This document shows, one piece after another, positions 46,021 through 55,722 of a stretch of DNA of 64,000 nucleotides. The notes beneath the pieces were generated by a model. It was not told the DNA's origin. It searched no databases and worked only from the letters and a program-made list of their open reading frames with translations. The translations under genes were made by a program, and so were the position numbers. How positions within the stretch are numbered: the stretch's first letter is position 1; every line of letters begins with the position of its first letter. Origin of the DNA: Ruminococcus sp. (GTDB taxonomy: Bacteria; Bacillota; Clostridia; Oscillospirales; Acutalibacteraceae); contig JAFRDE010000031.1 in the NCBI GenBank assembly GCA_017403985.1, forward strand, positions 29,753-93,752, in the 5' to 3' direction.

Positions 46021-48147
46021 ATGAAAAGAATAATCGCTTTTTTGCTGGTTACGGCTGTTCTGTTTACCCTTGCCGCCTGTGGTGATAACGTTAAAAAAGC
46101 GGAAAATACCGTTGCGGCACAGGTCGATCTTCCCGATACCCTGGGGATCGATCTGCCGTTTTATGCCGCGGACAACGGATATATTTATCGCGGCGTTTCC
46201 GAGAATAAAGGCGAGATTTTCTATGTCAAGGGCGTTAACATGGGACTTTCCGAGCCCGAGACGGATCTTGCCTTTCCCGATACCACCTATGATACTTTCA
46301 TTGACTGGTTTCAAAAGATAAAAGAAATGAACGCCAATACGGTCAGGGTGTTCACGGTCATGAACCCCGATTTCTACCGCGCGCTGGACGATTATAACGC
46401 ACAGCATGCCGACGATCCGCTGTATCTGGTACAGGGGATCTGGTTTTCGGAGGACTTGATGACCGAGCTGCTCGACGCTTTGGAAAGTGATAAGATCCTG
46501 ATCAGCGCTTTTAAGCGCTCCGTGACCGAGACGATCGATATCATCCACGGCTCGAGCAATTACACGGTCTACGGCAGGTTCGATCCCGCGATCTACGATC
46601 GCGATGTTTCGGATTATGTCGTCGGCTACATCCTCGGTCTGGAATATCCGCCCGACTTTGTCAACGAGACCAACGTTTCGCACCCCGACGAGGCGGATTA
46701 CAACGGCGGTTATCTGCGGACGGCGGAGGGCTCTGCGCCCTTTGAAGCGTTTTTATGCGAGGTGGGGGACACCTTGATCGAGTATGAGTCCGAGACCTTT
46801 TCGTGTCAGAGACCGGTCGCGTTTCTCAACTGGCAGACGCTCGATACGCTGACCCATCCCGCGGAGCCCTTTCCCTATGAAGAGGATACGATCAGCGTCG
46901 ATACCGAAAAGATCATCGCGAAGGACGGTTATTATGCGGGGCTGTTCGCTGCTGTCGACGTCTATCCGTACTATCCGGAATTCATGAACTATCAAAGTGA
47001 ATATACGGAAACAGACGATAATTATCTCGCTTATCTGAAGGATTTGAAGACCGCTTACAGCGTACCGCTGATGATATCGGAGTACGGACTGAGCACCTCC
47101 CGCGGGATCGGACACTTAGGGCTGAACGGTTATCAGCAGGGCGGTCTGACCGAGCAGGAACAGGGAGAGCTTGACGCGCGTATGTCCCGCGACATCTGCG
47201 AAGCGGGCTGCTGCGGCGGGCTGCTGTTTTCGTGGCAGGACGAGTGGTTCAAGCGCACGTGGAACATGGATATGTATTATCCCGAAAAGCCCTCCGAGCG
47301 GATCCACGATCTTTCCTCAGCCGAACAGAGCTACGGCGTGCTTGCGTTCGATACGGCGGTCAGCTATCCCGACGGCGATACCTCCGAGTGGAATACGGAA
47401 ACAGGGATCGAGGATACGGGTATCTGCATCAAGTACGATGCGGAATATCTGCATTTGCTGGTATCGCTTCCCGACGGATTCGATTTCGACAAAGATACTT
47501 ACTATATACCGATCCAGGTCAGCGGCGAGGGAAGCACCTTTGACGCTGAAAGAGAACTGACTTTCACTGAAGAAACGGATCGTCTGCTGGTCATCAGCGG
47601 AAAGGATAACACAAGGATCCTGACCGATGCGTACGAGGACGTTTACCACTACAAATACGGCGTTTTGCAGAAGATATTCGGCGATGAGAAAACGTCGCCG
47701 TATGAAAAGAACAGCGGTCTCTATCATAAGATGCGGATGCTGGTCGCCAACGAGATGTATCTGCCCGAGGAGAAGCGTCTGCTTGAGCCTCAGTCGGTTG
47801 AAACGGGACTGCTCCGTTACGGAAACGCCAATCCCGACAGCGAGGACTTCTGTTCTCAGGCTGATTTCTGTCAGAGCGGAAAGAAGCTCGAGATACGGCT
47901 GGCATGGTATCTGCTGGGGATCAAGAATCCGCGCACCATGACGTGCGTCGCTCCCCTGACCTCCGATAAAATCGAATTCACCAAGTTTGAGACCGTCAAG
48001 CTCGGCGCGGGCGACGGGGGAGAGATCAAGCTGTACGATACCGGATTCAGCGGGCTTGATCAGCCCGAGTATACTCAAAGATTAAAGGAATCATATGATG
48101 ATATGACTGAAGAATTCGGTTCTCTCCCTTCTTTTAAAACCAAATAA
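46021..48147 (+). CDS. Lipoprotein GH-A-like glycosidase 2, paralogue of the previous gene
   Basis: 708 aa. Signal peptide with lipobox (LAAC), then the same architecture as the gene at 43753: barrel with Glu208 (GLEYPP) and Glu354 (ISEYGL), [12 protein letters not shown] and a C-terminal sandwich ([12 protein letters not shown]). Both catalytic Glu are kept, so it is likely active. One copy is held by a membrane helix, this one by a lipid, which would place them at different distances from the membrane. Start 46021 follows AAAGGAGG. Last gene of the operon. Confidence 0.82.
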   Translation: MKRIIAFLLVTAVLFTLAACGDNVKKAENTVAAQVDLPDTLGIDLPFYAADNGYIYRGVSENKGEIFYVKGVNMGLSEPETDLAFPDTTYDTFIDWFQKIKEMNANTVRVFTVMNPDFYRALDDYNAQHADDPLYLVQGIWFSEDLMTELLDALESDKILISAFKRSVTETIDIIHGSSNYTVYGRFDPAIYDRDVSDYVVGYILGLEYPPDFVNETNVSHPDEADYNGGYLRTAEGSAPFEAFLCEVGDTLIEYESETFSCQRPVAFLNWQTLDTLTHPAEPFPYEEDTISVDTEKIIAKDGYYAGLFAAVDVYPYYPEFMNYQSEYTETDDNYLAYLKDLKTAYSVPLMISEYGLSTSRGIGHLGLNGYQQGGLTEQEQGELDARMSRDICEAGCCGGLLFSWQDEWFKRTWNMDMYYPEKPSERIHDLSSAEQSYGVLAFDTAVSYPDGDTSEWNTETGIEDTGICIKYDAEYLHLLVSLPDGFDFDKDTYYIPIQVSGEGSTFDAERELTFTEETDRLLVISGKDNTRILTDAYEDVYHYKYGVLQKIFGDEKTSPYEKNSGLYHKMRMLVANEMYLPEEKRLLEPQSVETGLLRYGNANPDSEDFCSQADFCQSGKKLEIRLAWYLLGIKNPRTMTCVAPLTSDKIEFTKFETVKLGAGDGGEIKLYDTGFSGLDQPEYTQRLKESYDDMTEEFGSLPSFKTK

Positions 48148-48158
48148 TTCATCAATGC

Positions 48159-48193
48159 AGTACCGGGCTCATCATAGGCGCCCGGTACTTTTT
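48159..48193 (+). terminator. Terminator of the exopolysaccharide-type operon
   Basis: Stem AGTACCGGGC/GCCCGGTACT (48159-48168, 48180-48189) then TTTTG. Confidence 0.88.
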
Positions 48194-48310
48194 GATCGTC
48201 ACGGAAGGAGGGGAAAACCGTCGTTTTTTCTTCTATTTTTCCATTGCGGAAGAATCATAAAAATCAGAAAAAATAATCAATAAAAACAGGAAAAAATCAT
48301 CAAAAAACCG

Positions 48311-48339
48311 TTGACAAACAGCCGCTTTCTTTATATAAT
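48311..48339 (+). promoter_or_regulatory. Promoter of riboswitch-controlled surface gene 2
   Basis: Consensus TTGACA (48311-48316), 17 bases, TATAAT (48334-48339), behind an A-rich stretch that could act as an UP element. Confidence 0.85.
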
Positions 48340-48352
48340 AAAAGTGATATAA

Positions 48353-48430
48353 AGGCAAAACTGTTGAAAGGCAGTGACGCAAAGCAAAGAGCCTAAAGTG
48401 CGTTGGCACTATGGTCGTCTGGCTGCATCT
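48353..48430 (+). promoter_or_regulatory. Cyclic-di-GMP-I (GEMM) riboswitch 2
   Basis: GGCAAAACTG-TTGAAAGG-CAGTGACGCAAAGC, GAGCCTAA, a hairpin and ATGGTCGTCTGGCTGC match the GEMM-I consensus closely. The aptamer end GGCTGCATC overlaps the 5' strand of the terminator that follows, again predicting an ON switch. Confidence 0.92.
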
Positions 48431-48494
48431 ATATGTGTTCGTTTTTGGGACATATTATAGGTGCTTATTTTTTTACAATAAGCACCTATAGGTG
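48425..48494 (+). terminator. Expression platform of riboswitch 2 with an inverted third strand
   Basis: GCATCTATA (from 48425) pairs with TATAGGTGC and a T run follows: the terminator. A third segment, AATAAGCACCTATA, is an exact inverted copy of TATAGGTGCTTATT just upstream and can form an alternative hairpin with the T run in its loop. Confidence 0.7.
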
Positions 48495-48518
48495 ACAAAA
48501 AGAGAGAGAGGTGCAATC

Positions 48519-50135
48519 ATGAAAAAATTATTATCATTACTCCTCGTCGCGTTATTAGCGGTTTCGGTCTTTTGCATCCCTGCTTATGCCGTAGGTCATG
48601 TAGAGACCGGTGATACGCTGGTATTCAACGGCGCAACACCGGGCAACGCTTTCGGCGATCTGCTCGATTGGACAGCTATCGTTTTCGGAAATGCAAACAA
48701 CATCATTGATGTGGAAGGTACGATTGCCGTAGGCGGCAATTTTGCTTCCAACAACGGATTATCAGTTAACGGCGGTCTCGGCGGACTGAATCCCGCTGAT
48801 ACCGAGGACGTTGCGTTACTCGTTAACGGTAACGTCAACATCAACGGCTACGGCAACGTCTGGGGACAGACGGTCGTAGGCAATGCGGAAGGCAACGATT
48901 ATCGCCTGACGAACGTTACTCCGTCGGCGACGACCAACCATCAGTATACCGTTGCGGATTCTACCGCTTACTTTGCTGACGCAAAGCGCACCGCTGAAGC
49001 CGTGCAGACTGCCGTAAACGCCCTGCAGGCTAACGGAACCGTCGAATACGCTGACGGCGTATATACGCTTGTCGGCGATCCGGATGCGGACGTACTGGTA
49101 TACAACATCGATGACGCGGTTATCGATTCGCATCGTTTTGACTTCAATATCGATGAAGGTCAGACCATCGTCCTCAACTTCACATCTGCCAACAATATCG
49201 ACCTGAGCTACGGCGCTTTCTGCATCAACGGCAGCCTGGAGCCGGAGGTTCTGAGGAACTATAACCGTAATATCATCGTCAACTTACCCAACGCTCCCGA
49301 GGTATCAATGTTCCACTGTGACCTGTACGGTATCCTTTTGGCTCCCGACGCCACTTTATCGGGCAGCTACTCCGACGTATGCGGAACAACTATCATCAAC
49401 AGCCTCAACGGAACAAACGGCTTTGAGATCAACAAGGGCAACGAAGACGGTTTCATTCCGGCGATCTCCTCTGCGGATCCCACTTCCGGCAATGATCCTG
49501 TTGATCCCGAGGTCAATACTTCCGACACCGCCACCATCCGTATCGACGCTCCTCAGAAGATGGCTGTCGCTTTTGCGGACGGTACCGTCTACTACGGCGG
49601 CGAGAACAAAGAGGTCGTTGTCGGTCAGGAATATCCCTTCCAGATGTGCTCTGTGAACTGGGAGAACGGACTCTTTGACGATGACGGTAACGGTATCCGC
49701 GGTACTGTTGTTTACAGAATGATCGCTGTTCATCGCGACGATTTCCTCGAGCGCGCACGCGCCGCTAAGGAAAACCCCGAGAGATATACCGTAAAGGGTA
49801 TCGACATCATCGACAACGAAGCCAAGCTGATCATCGTCAACTGCGACGCCGACGATACTCACCTTGAGACTGACGTCAACAACTTCTTCATGGCGTACAG
49901 ATTCCATTTTGAGCATGAAGGCTACGGCAAGACGACCGGTATCGAGAAGGTTGTCAATACGCCTCTCGAGAGCCTCTCTGTCAATCTTCCGCTCGGTTCT
50001 ACCATCGCCTGCGACGCTTACGTCGGCGGCGATAAGATCGACAGCGCTGATGTATTCGTCGCGAACAATTCCGGCGAAGGCGTTTATGACGACGAACTCC
50101 TCACCAGCGTGAACGATTACACCTGGGCGCATTGA
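48519..50135 (+). CDS. C-di-GMP-riboswitch-controlled surface protein 2 (choice-of-anchor A domain)
   Basis: 538 aa. Signal peptide (1-24), then a choice-of-anchor A type domain (about 30-320): VFGNANNIIDVEGTIAVGGN, LLVNGNVNINGYG, YGILLAPDA (key residues cited). That family is found in secreted and cell-surface proteins with varied anchors. After a short acidic linker comes a shorter version of the C-terminal domain shared with the proteins at 32609 and 61606 (FQMCSVNW, FFMAYRF, SLSVNLPLGST). No known anchor signal follows. The start at 48519 is set by GAGGTG. Confidence 0.86.
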   Translation: MKKLLSLLLVALLAVSVFCIPAYAVGHVETGDTLVFNGATPGNAFGDLLDWTAIVFGNANNIIDVEGTIAVGGNFASNNGLSVNGGLGGLNPADTEDVALLVNGNVNINGYGNVWGQTVVGNAEGNDYRLTNVTPSATTNHQYTVADSTAYFADAKRTAEAVQTAVNALQANGTVEYADGVYTLVGDPDADVLVYNIDDAVIDSHRFDFNIDEGQTIVLNFTSANNIDLSYGAFCINGSLEPEVLRNYNRNIIVNLPNAPEVSMFHCDLYGILLAPDATLSGSYSDVCGTTIINSLNGTNGFEINKGNEDGFIPAISSADPTSGNDPVDPEVNTSDTATIRIDAPQKMAVAFADGTVYYGGENKEVVVGQEYPFQMCSVNWENGLFDDDGNGIRGTVVYRMIAVHRDDFLERARAAKENPERYTVKGIDIIDNEAKLIIVNCDADDTHLETDVNNFFMAYRFHFEHEGYGKTTGIEKVVNTPLESLSVNLPLGSTIACDAYVGGDKIDSADVFVANNSGEGVYDDELLTSVNDYTWAH

Positions 50136-50190
50136 TCCCTGAAGTGCAGTTGACGGCTGAGAAAACAGCCTATCCAAAAAAATAATCATG

Positions 50191-50253
50191 CGGAACTGTT
50201 GCGCTGAGACAGTTCCGAAAGAAGACCGGGCAGTCCGAAAGGGCTGCCCGGTC
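50191..50253 (+). terminator. Two tandem hairpins after surface gene 2
   Basis: CGGAACTGT/ACAGTTCCG (50191-50217) and GACCGGGCAG/CTGCCCGGTC (50224-50253). T run is weak. Confidence 0.55.
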
Positions 50254-50361
50254 AACGTTTATTCAGTGACCGGTGACCGGCGGTGAGTGTTATGCGGTCA
50301 GCGGTCGGCTGTTAGTTGATGGGAAAAACATTCGGAGCGCGTTCACCCGGCGGGCGGTGCC

Positions 50362-50390
50362 TTGACTACTTTCCCGCGATGCGGTATAAT
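50362..50390 (+). promoter_or_regulatory. Promoter of the DUF3592-like gene
   Basis: TTGACT (50362-50367), 17 bases, TATAAT (50385-50390). Confidence 0.7.
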
Positions 50391-50429
50391 CAAATCGACA
50401 TTGAAGAATATCAATGAGGAGGTGTTATC

Positions 50430-50834
50430 ATGGGCATTGCAGGTATCGCGTTGTTTTTGTTCGGCGTGGGACTTATTCTTGTCATCGTTGCTCCGATCGG
50501 AAAGAGAAAGAATAACCGTTGTTCCGCACAGACACAGGGAACCTTGATCGACATCAGGGAGCGCTATAATTCCGACGGCAGACTCCCAAGCATGAAGGTC
50601 TATTCCTACCGTGTGGACGGGATCGAGTACCAGTTCAAGTCAACGGCGATCAACCCGCATGCGGATAAGGTCGGAGACGCTTGTCCCATCTGGTATAATC
50701 CGAAGAATCCGAAGGATGCGGTGGAGCACCGCTACAGCTCCAATAAGCTGTTCAATATCCTTCTCATCGTTGGTATCGTTCTGCTTGTCTCGCCGATCAT
50801 TATTGCCGTTTTGGCTGCGGCGATTCAAAAGTAA
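50430..50834 (+). CDS. DUF3592-like membrane protein
   Basis: 134 aa. A membrane helix at each end (about 3-22 and 108-130) around a small beta domain with YSYRVDGIEYQ and the WYNPKNP turn typical of DUF3592 proteins. Role unknown. A strong GAGGAGGTG site precedes the ATG. Probably its own unit; the transporter genes begin 60 bases further on. Confidence 0.8.
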   Translation: MGIAGIALFLFGVGLILVIVAPIGKRKNNRCSAQTQGTLIDIRERYNSDGRLPSMKVYSYRVDGIEYQFKSTAINPHADKVGDACPIWYNPKNPKDAVEHRYSSNKLFNILLIVGIVLLVSPIIIAVLAAAIQK

Positions 50835-50894
50835 CAGCGGCGATGGGATTGAATCAAATCGGAAAATTAACTGATTTAGTTTGGCGGTGATCAG

Positions 50895-51824
50895 ATGGGG
50901 ATGAATAAACTGCAGGCGAATCTGTGTCTTATATGCGTCACGTTATTGTGGTCGACCGAGGTCATCATATTCGCCTGTATACCCGACAGTGTTTCTCCCT
51001 TTGCAACGACGTCGATCACCGGCCTGATCGGTGCTGTGCTGCTGTTCCTTTGCTTTTTCAAGAGGATCAAAGCGGAAATCAAAAAGGGCGGAAAAAAGCT
51101 GCTGTTAAGGACACTTTTGCTTTCTGTGCTGAATTGCAGCTATAATATTCTTTATCAGTATGGATTGGATTTCTTTGACGTTTCCACCGGCGCGTTCACG
51201 CTTTCGATGACCGTGGTCATTCTGCCGGTTATCCTGCTGATGGTCAAAAAGAGCGTCGGCAAAAAAACATGGATATCGGCTTTACTGGTGTTAGTCGGTA
51301 TCGCATTCTCCTATATCGGGAAGATCGACAGCGTCAATCTATATGGCTTTCTGACGCTTGTGGGCGGTTGTGTGATACGCGCGGTCTATATCATCAAGCT
51401 GAACGATTATGCCAAAGAGCATGATCCCGTGACGCTCTCGGCGCTGATTTCACTCATCGTCGGCGTCATAAGTTACGCAATCTGGTTCATTTTCCAACCC
51501 GCAACCTTCGGTGCAATCGAGTGGAATTCTCAGGTCATAGCGAGCTTGTTCATTTACGCGTACTTTATTGTTGCGTTCGCACAGACGCTGAATATCTTCG
51601 CGCAAAGGCGCGCCACCGCCGCCTCGGCAACGATCATCTATTCGCTGGAGATCATATTCTCGCTTATTTGGGGAATCACCATGCCGGCTGATCTGGTCGA
51701 TCCTGTCACACCTAACGTATATATGATGATCGGCGCAGCGTTTATTATCCTCGGAAATCTGGCGGAGATTGTCGACTTTTCTCGCGTCAAAGCGATAGGG
51801 AAAGGGCGTGAGCAGCTTGGCTGA
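50895..51824 (+). CDS. EamA/DMT-family transporter
   Basis: 309 aa with about ten membrane helices in two EamA repeats; the first begins LCLICVTLLWSTEVIIF and the second near residue 155. These proteins export or import small metabolites and amino acids. The substrate cannot be inferred. The start is ATG at 50895 or the second ATG six bases later, both near GGCGGTGAT. It overlaps the next gene by 17 bases. Confidence 0.87.
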   Translation: MGMNKLQANLCLICVTLLWSTEVIIFACIPDSVSPFATTSITGLIGAVLLFLCFFKRIKAEIKKGGKKLLLRTLLLSVLNCSYNILYQYGLDFFDVSTGAFTLSMTVVILPVILLMVKKSVGKKTWISALLVLVGIAFSYIGKIDSVNLYGFLTLVGGCVIRAVYIIKLNDYAKEHDPVTLSALISLIVGVISYAIWFIFQPATFGAIEWNSQVIASLFIYAYFIVAFAQTLNIFAQRRATAASATIIYSLEIIFSLIWGITMPADLVDPVTPNVYMMIGAAFIILGNLAEIVDFSRVKAIGKGREQLG

Positions 51825-52413
51825 GAAAAACAGTACAGGCTTTTGGCGTAAATCGGCGGTATTCGTCCTTTTGATTATCGTCTACCTGATCGTTGCCGTT
51901 CCGTTCAAGGTGATGGAGATCATCCCCGGTTTTACGGATATTCGACCGGTTTCCATGCTGATGCCGGTGTTCGGAATCTTCTTCGGGATTCCGGGATGCA
52001 TTGCCTATGCGGTGGGAAATCTGATCACCGATATCGTCAGCGACAGCCTGAAGTGGTCGTCGATCGCGGGTTTTGCGGCGAATTTCATCGGACCGTTTGT
52101 ATATTATCTGTTCTGGATCAAACTGTCAAAGAATCAATTCCATCTCCGGAAAGGCCGGAATCTGTTGAAACATACCTTGGTTATTATTATTGACGCCTTG
52201 CTGGTGGCGGGTATGATCACGCCGTTTGTAGCACTGTCTTATCCCGAGGTTAACACGGCGCTGTTTTTTGTGATGGTGCTGATCAACTCGTCGGCTTTCC
52301 CGTTCTGTATCGGTATACCTTTGATTATTCTGATGCAGGATGAGTTGGGATTCAAGCCGATTGAAAGGAAGCACAAAATAAAAGATATGCCGAAGCAATA
52401 TGGAAAGTATTGA
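51808..52413 (+). CDS. ECF-transporter S-component-like membrane protein
   Basis: 201 aa, about six membrane helices. The segment MPVFGIFFGIPGCIAYAVGN resembles substrate-binding (S) components of ECF vitamin transporters. The start is GTG at 51808 (a TTG nine bases later is possible), overlapping the DMT gene. No energising ECF ATPases are nearby, which is normal for shared-module systems. Ligand unknown. Confidence 0.65.
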   Translation: MSSLAEKNSTGFWRKSAVFVLLIIVYLIVAVPFKVMEIIPGFTDIRPVSMLMPVFGIFFGIPGCIAYAVGNLITDIVSDSLKWSSIAGFAANFIGPFVYYLFWIKLSKNQFHLRKGRNLLKHTLVIIIDALLVAGMITPFVALSYPEVNTALFFVMVLINSSAFPFCIGIPLIILMQDELGFKPIERKHKIKDMPKQYGKY

Positions 52414-52496
52414 TGGTTTTAATATGTTATTATGATATTATGTCGGAGAGGTTAATCCTTGAACCGACGGTAAGGTAACAGGAGGTAATGTGTAAA

Positions 52497-53054
52497 ATGG
52501 AAGCTATACTGAATTTTGATTTTGCAATTTTGGATTGGATACAGTCGACTCTGCGCTGCGGTTTTCTTGACTCTTTCGTAGTGATCCTCAATTATGTGAT
52601 GACTTCGGGTATCCTTTGGATCGCGTTGGGTGTCATTATGCTGTTTTTCCGTAAAACGCGTACTGCGGGTATTATCCTGCTTGCAGCGCTGGCAGCCGTC
52701 TTTTTGCTCGGCGACGTTCTGCTTAAGCACATCGTGAACCGTCCCAGACCGTTCACCATCAACACAAGTATCGTATTTTTGATGGAAGCTCCGTCCGGGT
52801 CGAGCTTCCCCTCGACGCACAGCGGTCTTGCCGCCGCGGCGACCACCGTGCTCCTTGCCAAAAAGAAAGCGCTTGGCGTTATCGCTCTCGTGCTGACGAT
52901 CTGTATCGCATTTTCGCGGCTGTATCTGTATTTCCATTATCCGACGGACGTTCTCTGCGGACTGCTGCTCGGCGTGCTGTGCGGTTTGCTGATGTTGTGG
53001 ATCGCCAAGAAAACAAGACTGGAGAACAGATTGACAAGGAAGCATAAAGCATAA
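52497..53054 (+). CDS. PAP2-family membrane phosphatase
   Basis: 185 aa, about five membrane helices. The three PAP2 motifs are intact: KHIVNRPRP, PSGSSFPSTHS and SRLYLYFHYPTD. Such enzymes dephosphorylate lipid phosphates, for example undecaprenyl pyrophosphate in cell-wall and polymer synthesis. The ATG at 52497 is preferred (10 bases after GGAGGT); the ATG at 52488 would be only one base away. Confidence 0.93.
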   Translation: MEAILNFDFAILDWIQSTLRCGFLDSFVVILNYVMTSGILWIALGVIMLFFRKTRTAGIILLAALAAVFLLGDVLLKHIVNRPRPFTINTSIVFLMEAPSGSSFPSTHSGLAAAATTVLLAKKKALGVIALVLTICIAFSRLYLYFHYPTDVLCGLLLGVLCGLLMLWIAKKTRLENRLTRKHKA

Positions 53055-53100
53055 CACTATTTGATATCAACTCTCCGGAGAATAGTTGCCAATTATTAAG

Positions 53101-53136
53101 GGGGCTGTCGCATAAAGTCTGCGGCAGTCCCTTAAT
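53101..53136. terminator. Terminator-like hairpin after the PAP2 gene
   Basis: GGGGCTGTCGCA pairs with TGCGGCAGTCCC (two G-U pairs), then TTAATCGTTTTG. The GTCTGCGGC half resembles the 15287 and 25255 hairpins. Confidence 0.6.
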
Positions 53137-53142
53137 CGTTTT

Positions 53143-53241
53143 GTTTTGAGCGGTTTCAAGGGACGCGCCCGCGACACAGAAATCCTCCATGTCCTCAAAC
53201 GGAAAAACCTTCTCGCAGAAGTCGATCAGCCTGTTATTCAT
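53143..53241 (-). pseudogene. Possible small gene remnant
   Basis: A frame opening MNNRLIDFCEKVFPFEDMED behind AAAGGAGAG at good spacing reads about 33 plausible residues and then runs into the hairpin at 53101-53136 and across the PAP2 gene in antisense. It looks like the 5' end of a gene whose remainder is lost. The rest of the 53055-53478 gap holds only the Tex promoter. Confidence 0.25.
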
Positions 53242-53356
53242 GGTTTTCTCTCCTTTAATGAAACCTATCATCTGCAGAAATTGTATTATATATGAAGCAA
53301 ATAGTTAACGGTAAAGCGTCAAACAATCGTTTCATCCGAAAAAAGCTGCCGTGTTG

Positions 53357-53385
53357 TTTACAATAATCGGTTTTTCTGTTATGAT
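53357..53385 (+). promoter_or_regulatory. Promoter of the tex gene
   Basis: TTTACA (53357-53362), 17 bases, TATGAT (53380-53385). Confidence 0.6.
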
Positions 53386-53478
53386 TAGTATTGCTCTATG
53401 AAAAAACGTTGAGTGCAGCAGAAAGAATACAATGACGGAACCGACATCATCCGTGTCGATCGGAAATCAAGGAGAATT

Positions 53479-55629
53479 ATGGATTATTCAGTAACCTTAT
53501 CAAAACTATTCAATATCAAAGAGGAGTACGCACAGAACATCATCACCCTGCTCGACGAAGGCAACACCATTCCGTTTATCGCCCGTTACCGTAAGGAGAT
53601 GCACGGCTCGATGGACGACCAGCTGATCCGCGAGTTCAGCGAAAAACTGGAATATCTGCGCGGTCTCGACAAACGCAGAGAGGAGATCCGCGAGCTGATC
53701 GCCGGTCAGGAAAAGCTGACCGAGGAGATCGGTGCGGCTCTGGACAAGGCGCAGACATTGAGCGAGCTGGAAGATATTTACCGTCCGTTCAGACCGAAGA
53801 GAAAAACTCGGGCTTCGGTCGCGAAGGAACGCGGCTTGGAGCCTCTCGCTTTGGAGATCATCAGGCAGGAACCGGGCTTTGATCCCATGAAATACGCAGA
53901 GCAGTTCGTCGATGAGGAAAAGGAAGTTCCCACGGTTGAAGCGGCGTTGGGCGGCGCGATGGATATCATCGCCGAAATGCTCTCCGATAACGCCGATATC
54001 CGCAAGAAACTGCGCGCCGTTTTCCACATCAGCGGCACGCTGAAATCTCTCGCAACGGACGAGGAACAGGACAGCGTCTATACCAACTACTATGATTTTT
54101 CGGAGCCGGTCAAGAAGATTGCCGGTCATCGAATCTTGGCGATCAACAGGGGAGAGAAAGAGGGCTTTCTCAAGGTCGGTATCGTACTCGACAGCGAATA
54201 TCCCTTGAGTATCGTCAACCGTGAGCTGGATAAGGGCTCAAATCCGCTGTGCTCGGATATCATCAAAGCGGCTGGCGAGGACGCCTATACCAGATTGATC
54301 TTCCCCTCAATCGAGCGCGAGATACGCTCCGAACTGACCGAGACCGCCGCCGAAAACGCGATGAAGGTTTTTGCGACAAACCTGAAGCAGCTTTTGATGC
54401 AGCCTCCCGTCAAGGGAAAGACCGTACTCGGGCTCGATCCCGGTTATCGCACGGGCTGCAAGGTTGCGGTTGTCGACAACACCGGCAAGGTGCTCGATAC
54501 AGCGGTGATCTATCCTACTCATTCCGAAGCAAGGATCGCCCAATCAAAGATAAAGCTCCTTGAGTTAATCAAGAAGCACAATGTAGATATTATCTCTATC
54601 GGCAACGGCACTGCGAGCAAGGAGACAGAAATGTTCGCCGCCGATGCGATCAAGGAAGCCGATCATAAAGTCTATTACATGGTCGTCAGCGAGGCAGGCG
54701 CGTCCGTCTATTCCGCATCCAAGCTCGCCGCCACAGAATTGCCCGAACTGGATCTGACGCTCAGGAGTGCGGTATCTATCGCCAGACGCTTGCAAGACCC
54801 TCTCGCGGAGCTGGTCAAGATCGAGCCGAAGGCGATCGGCGTCGGTCAGTATCAGCACGATATGCCGCAAAAGCGGTTGGGGGAGACCCTCGACGGCGTA
54901 GTCGAGGACTGCGTCAACTCCGTCGGTGCGGATCTGAACACTGCTTCACCAGCATTGCTGTTAAGGGTATCGGGACTCAATGCAACCGTTTGTAAAAACA
55001 TTGTGGCTTACCGTGAAGAGAACGGCGCCTTTGGCTCCCGAGCGGAATTAAAGAAGGTCCCCAAGCTCGGACCGAAAGCCTTTGAACAGTGTGCGGGCTT
55101 CCTGCGCGTTCCGGAAAGCCGCAATCCGCTCGACAATACCGGCGTTCATCCCGAAAGCTACGCGCCCGCAAAGGAGCTGCTGAAGCTCGCAGGCTACACA
55201 GATAAAGAGATCAAAGAAGCAAAATTCAGCGATATTGCCGCGAGAGTCAAAAAACTCGGCACAAAGAATCTCGCTGAACAGCTCCAAATCGGTCTGCCTA
55301 CTCTGGACGACATCGTCAAGGAGCTGGCAAAGCCCGGCCGCGATCCGCGCGATGAAATGCCTAAGCCCATGCTCCGCACGGATGTACTCAGCATTGAAGA
55401 TCTGAAAGAGGGCATGGAGCTGACAGGTACGGTGCGCAACGTGATCGACTTCGGTGCGTTTGTGGACATCGGCGTCCATCAGGACGGGCTGGTGCACATC
55501 TCGCAGATATGCAATAAGTTCATTAAGCATCCGTCCGAGGTGCTCAAGGTCGGTGATATCGTCAAGGTTAAGATCCTTTCCGTCGATGTAAAGAAAAAGC
55601 GCATCTCGCTGACGATGCGCGACGTATGA
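53479..55629 (+). CDS. tex: Tex-like RNA-binding transcription accessory protein
   Basis: 716 aa. Helical N-domain (about 5-190, with TIPFIARYRKEMHG), a YqgF/RNase H-like domain (about 320-445, GLDPGYRTGCKVAVVD), a helix-hairpin-helix region (about 480-560) and a C-terminal S1 domain (about 640-712, VRNVIDFGAFVDIGVHQDG; key residues GAFVDIG). Tex is a widely conserved nucleic-acid-binding protein linked to transcription. Start ATG at 53479 has AAGGAG 5 bases before it; longer frames do not. Confidence 0.95.
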   Translation: MDYSVTLSKLFNIKEEYAQNIITLLDEGNTIPFIARYRKEMHGSMDDQLIREFSEKLEYLRGLDKRREEIRELIAGQEKLTEEIGAALDKAQTLSELEDIYRPFRPKRKTRASVAKERGLEPLALEIIRQEPGFDPMKYAEQFVDEEKEVPTVEAALGGAMDIIAEMLSDNADIRKKLRAVFHISGTLKSLATDEEQDSVYTNYYDFSEPVKKIAGHRILAINRGEKEGFLKVGIVLDSEYPLSIVNRELDKGSNPLCSDIIKAAGEDAYTRLIFPSIEREIRSELTETAAENAMKVFATNLKQLLMQPPVKGKTVLGLDPGYRTGCKVAVVDNTGKVLDTAVIYPTHSEARIAQSKIKLLELIKKHNVDIISIGNGTASKETEMFAADAIKEADHKVYYMVVSEAGASVYSASKLAATELPELDLTLRSAVSIARRLQDPLAELVKIEPKAIGVGQYQHDMPQKRLGETLDGVVEDCVNSVGADLNTASPALLLRVSGLNATVCKNIVAYREENGAFGSRAELKKVPKLGPKAFEQCAGFLRVPESRNPLDNTGVHPESYAPAKELLKLAGYTDKEIKEAKFSDIAARVKKLGTKNLAEQLQIGLPTLDDIVKELAKPGRDPRDEMPKPMLRTDVLSIEDLKEGMELTGTVRNVIDFGAFVDIGVHQDGLVHISQICNKFIKHPSEVLKVGDIVKVKILSVDVKKKRISLTMRDV

Positions 55630-55656
55630 TCCGTTCTGTAAAGATATTAAATAATA

Positions 55657-55706
55657 AAGGAGAGTGGAGTCGAACCGTGATCGTTCGATTTCACTCTCCC
55701 TTTTTT
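55657..55706. terminator. Terminator after tex
   Basis: A long stem of about 18 bp (GGAGAGTGGAGTCGAAC with GTTCGATTTCACTCTCC) followed by TTTTTT; the reverse side also ends the GGDEF operon. Confidence 0.85.
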
Positions 55707-55722
55707 GCGGTTAGTGATGTGG

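Noticed and set aside
34932-48147. Gram-positive Pel or C. difficile-type cellulose cluster
   Set aside because: The glycosyltransferase is GT2, not PelF-type GT4; no PelG or PelD-like gene is present, and the hydrolases do not resemble the single GH partner of the ccs locus as far as I can tell by eye.
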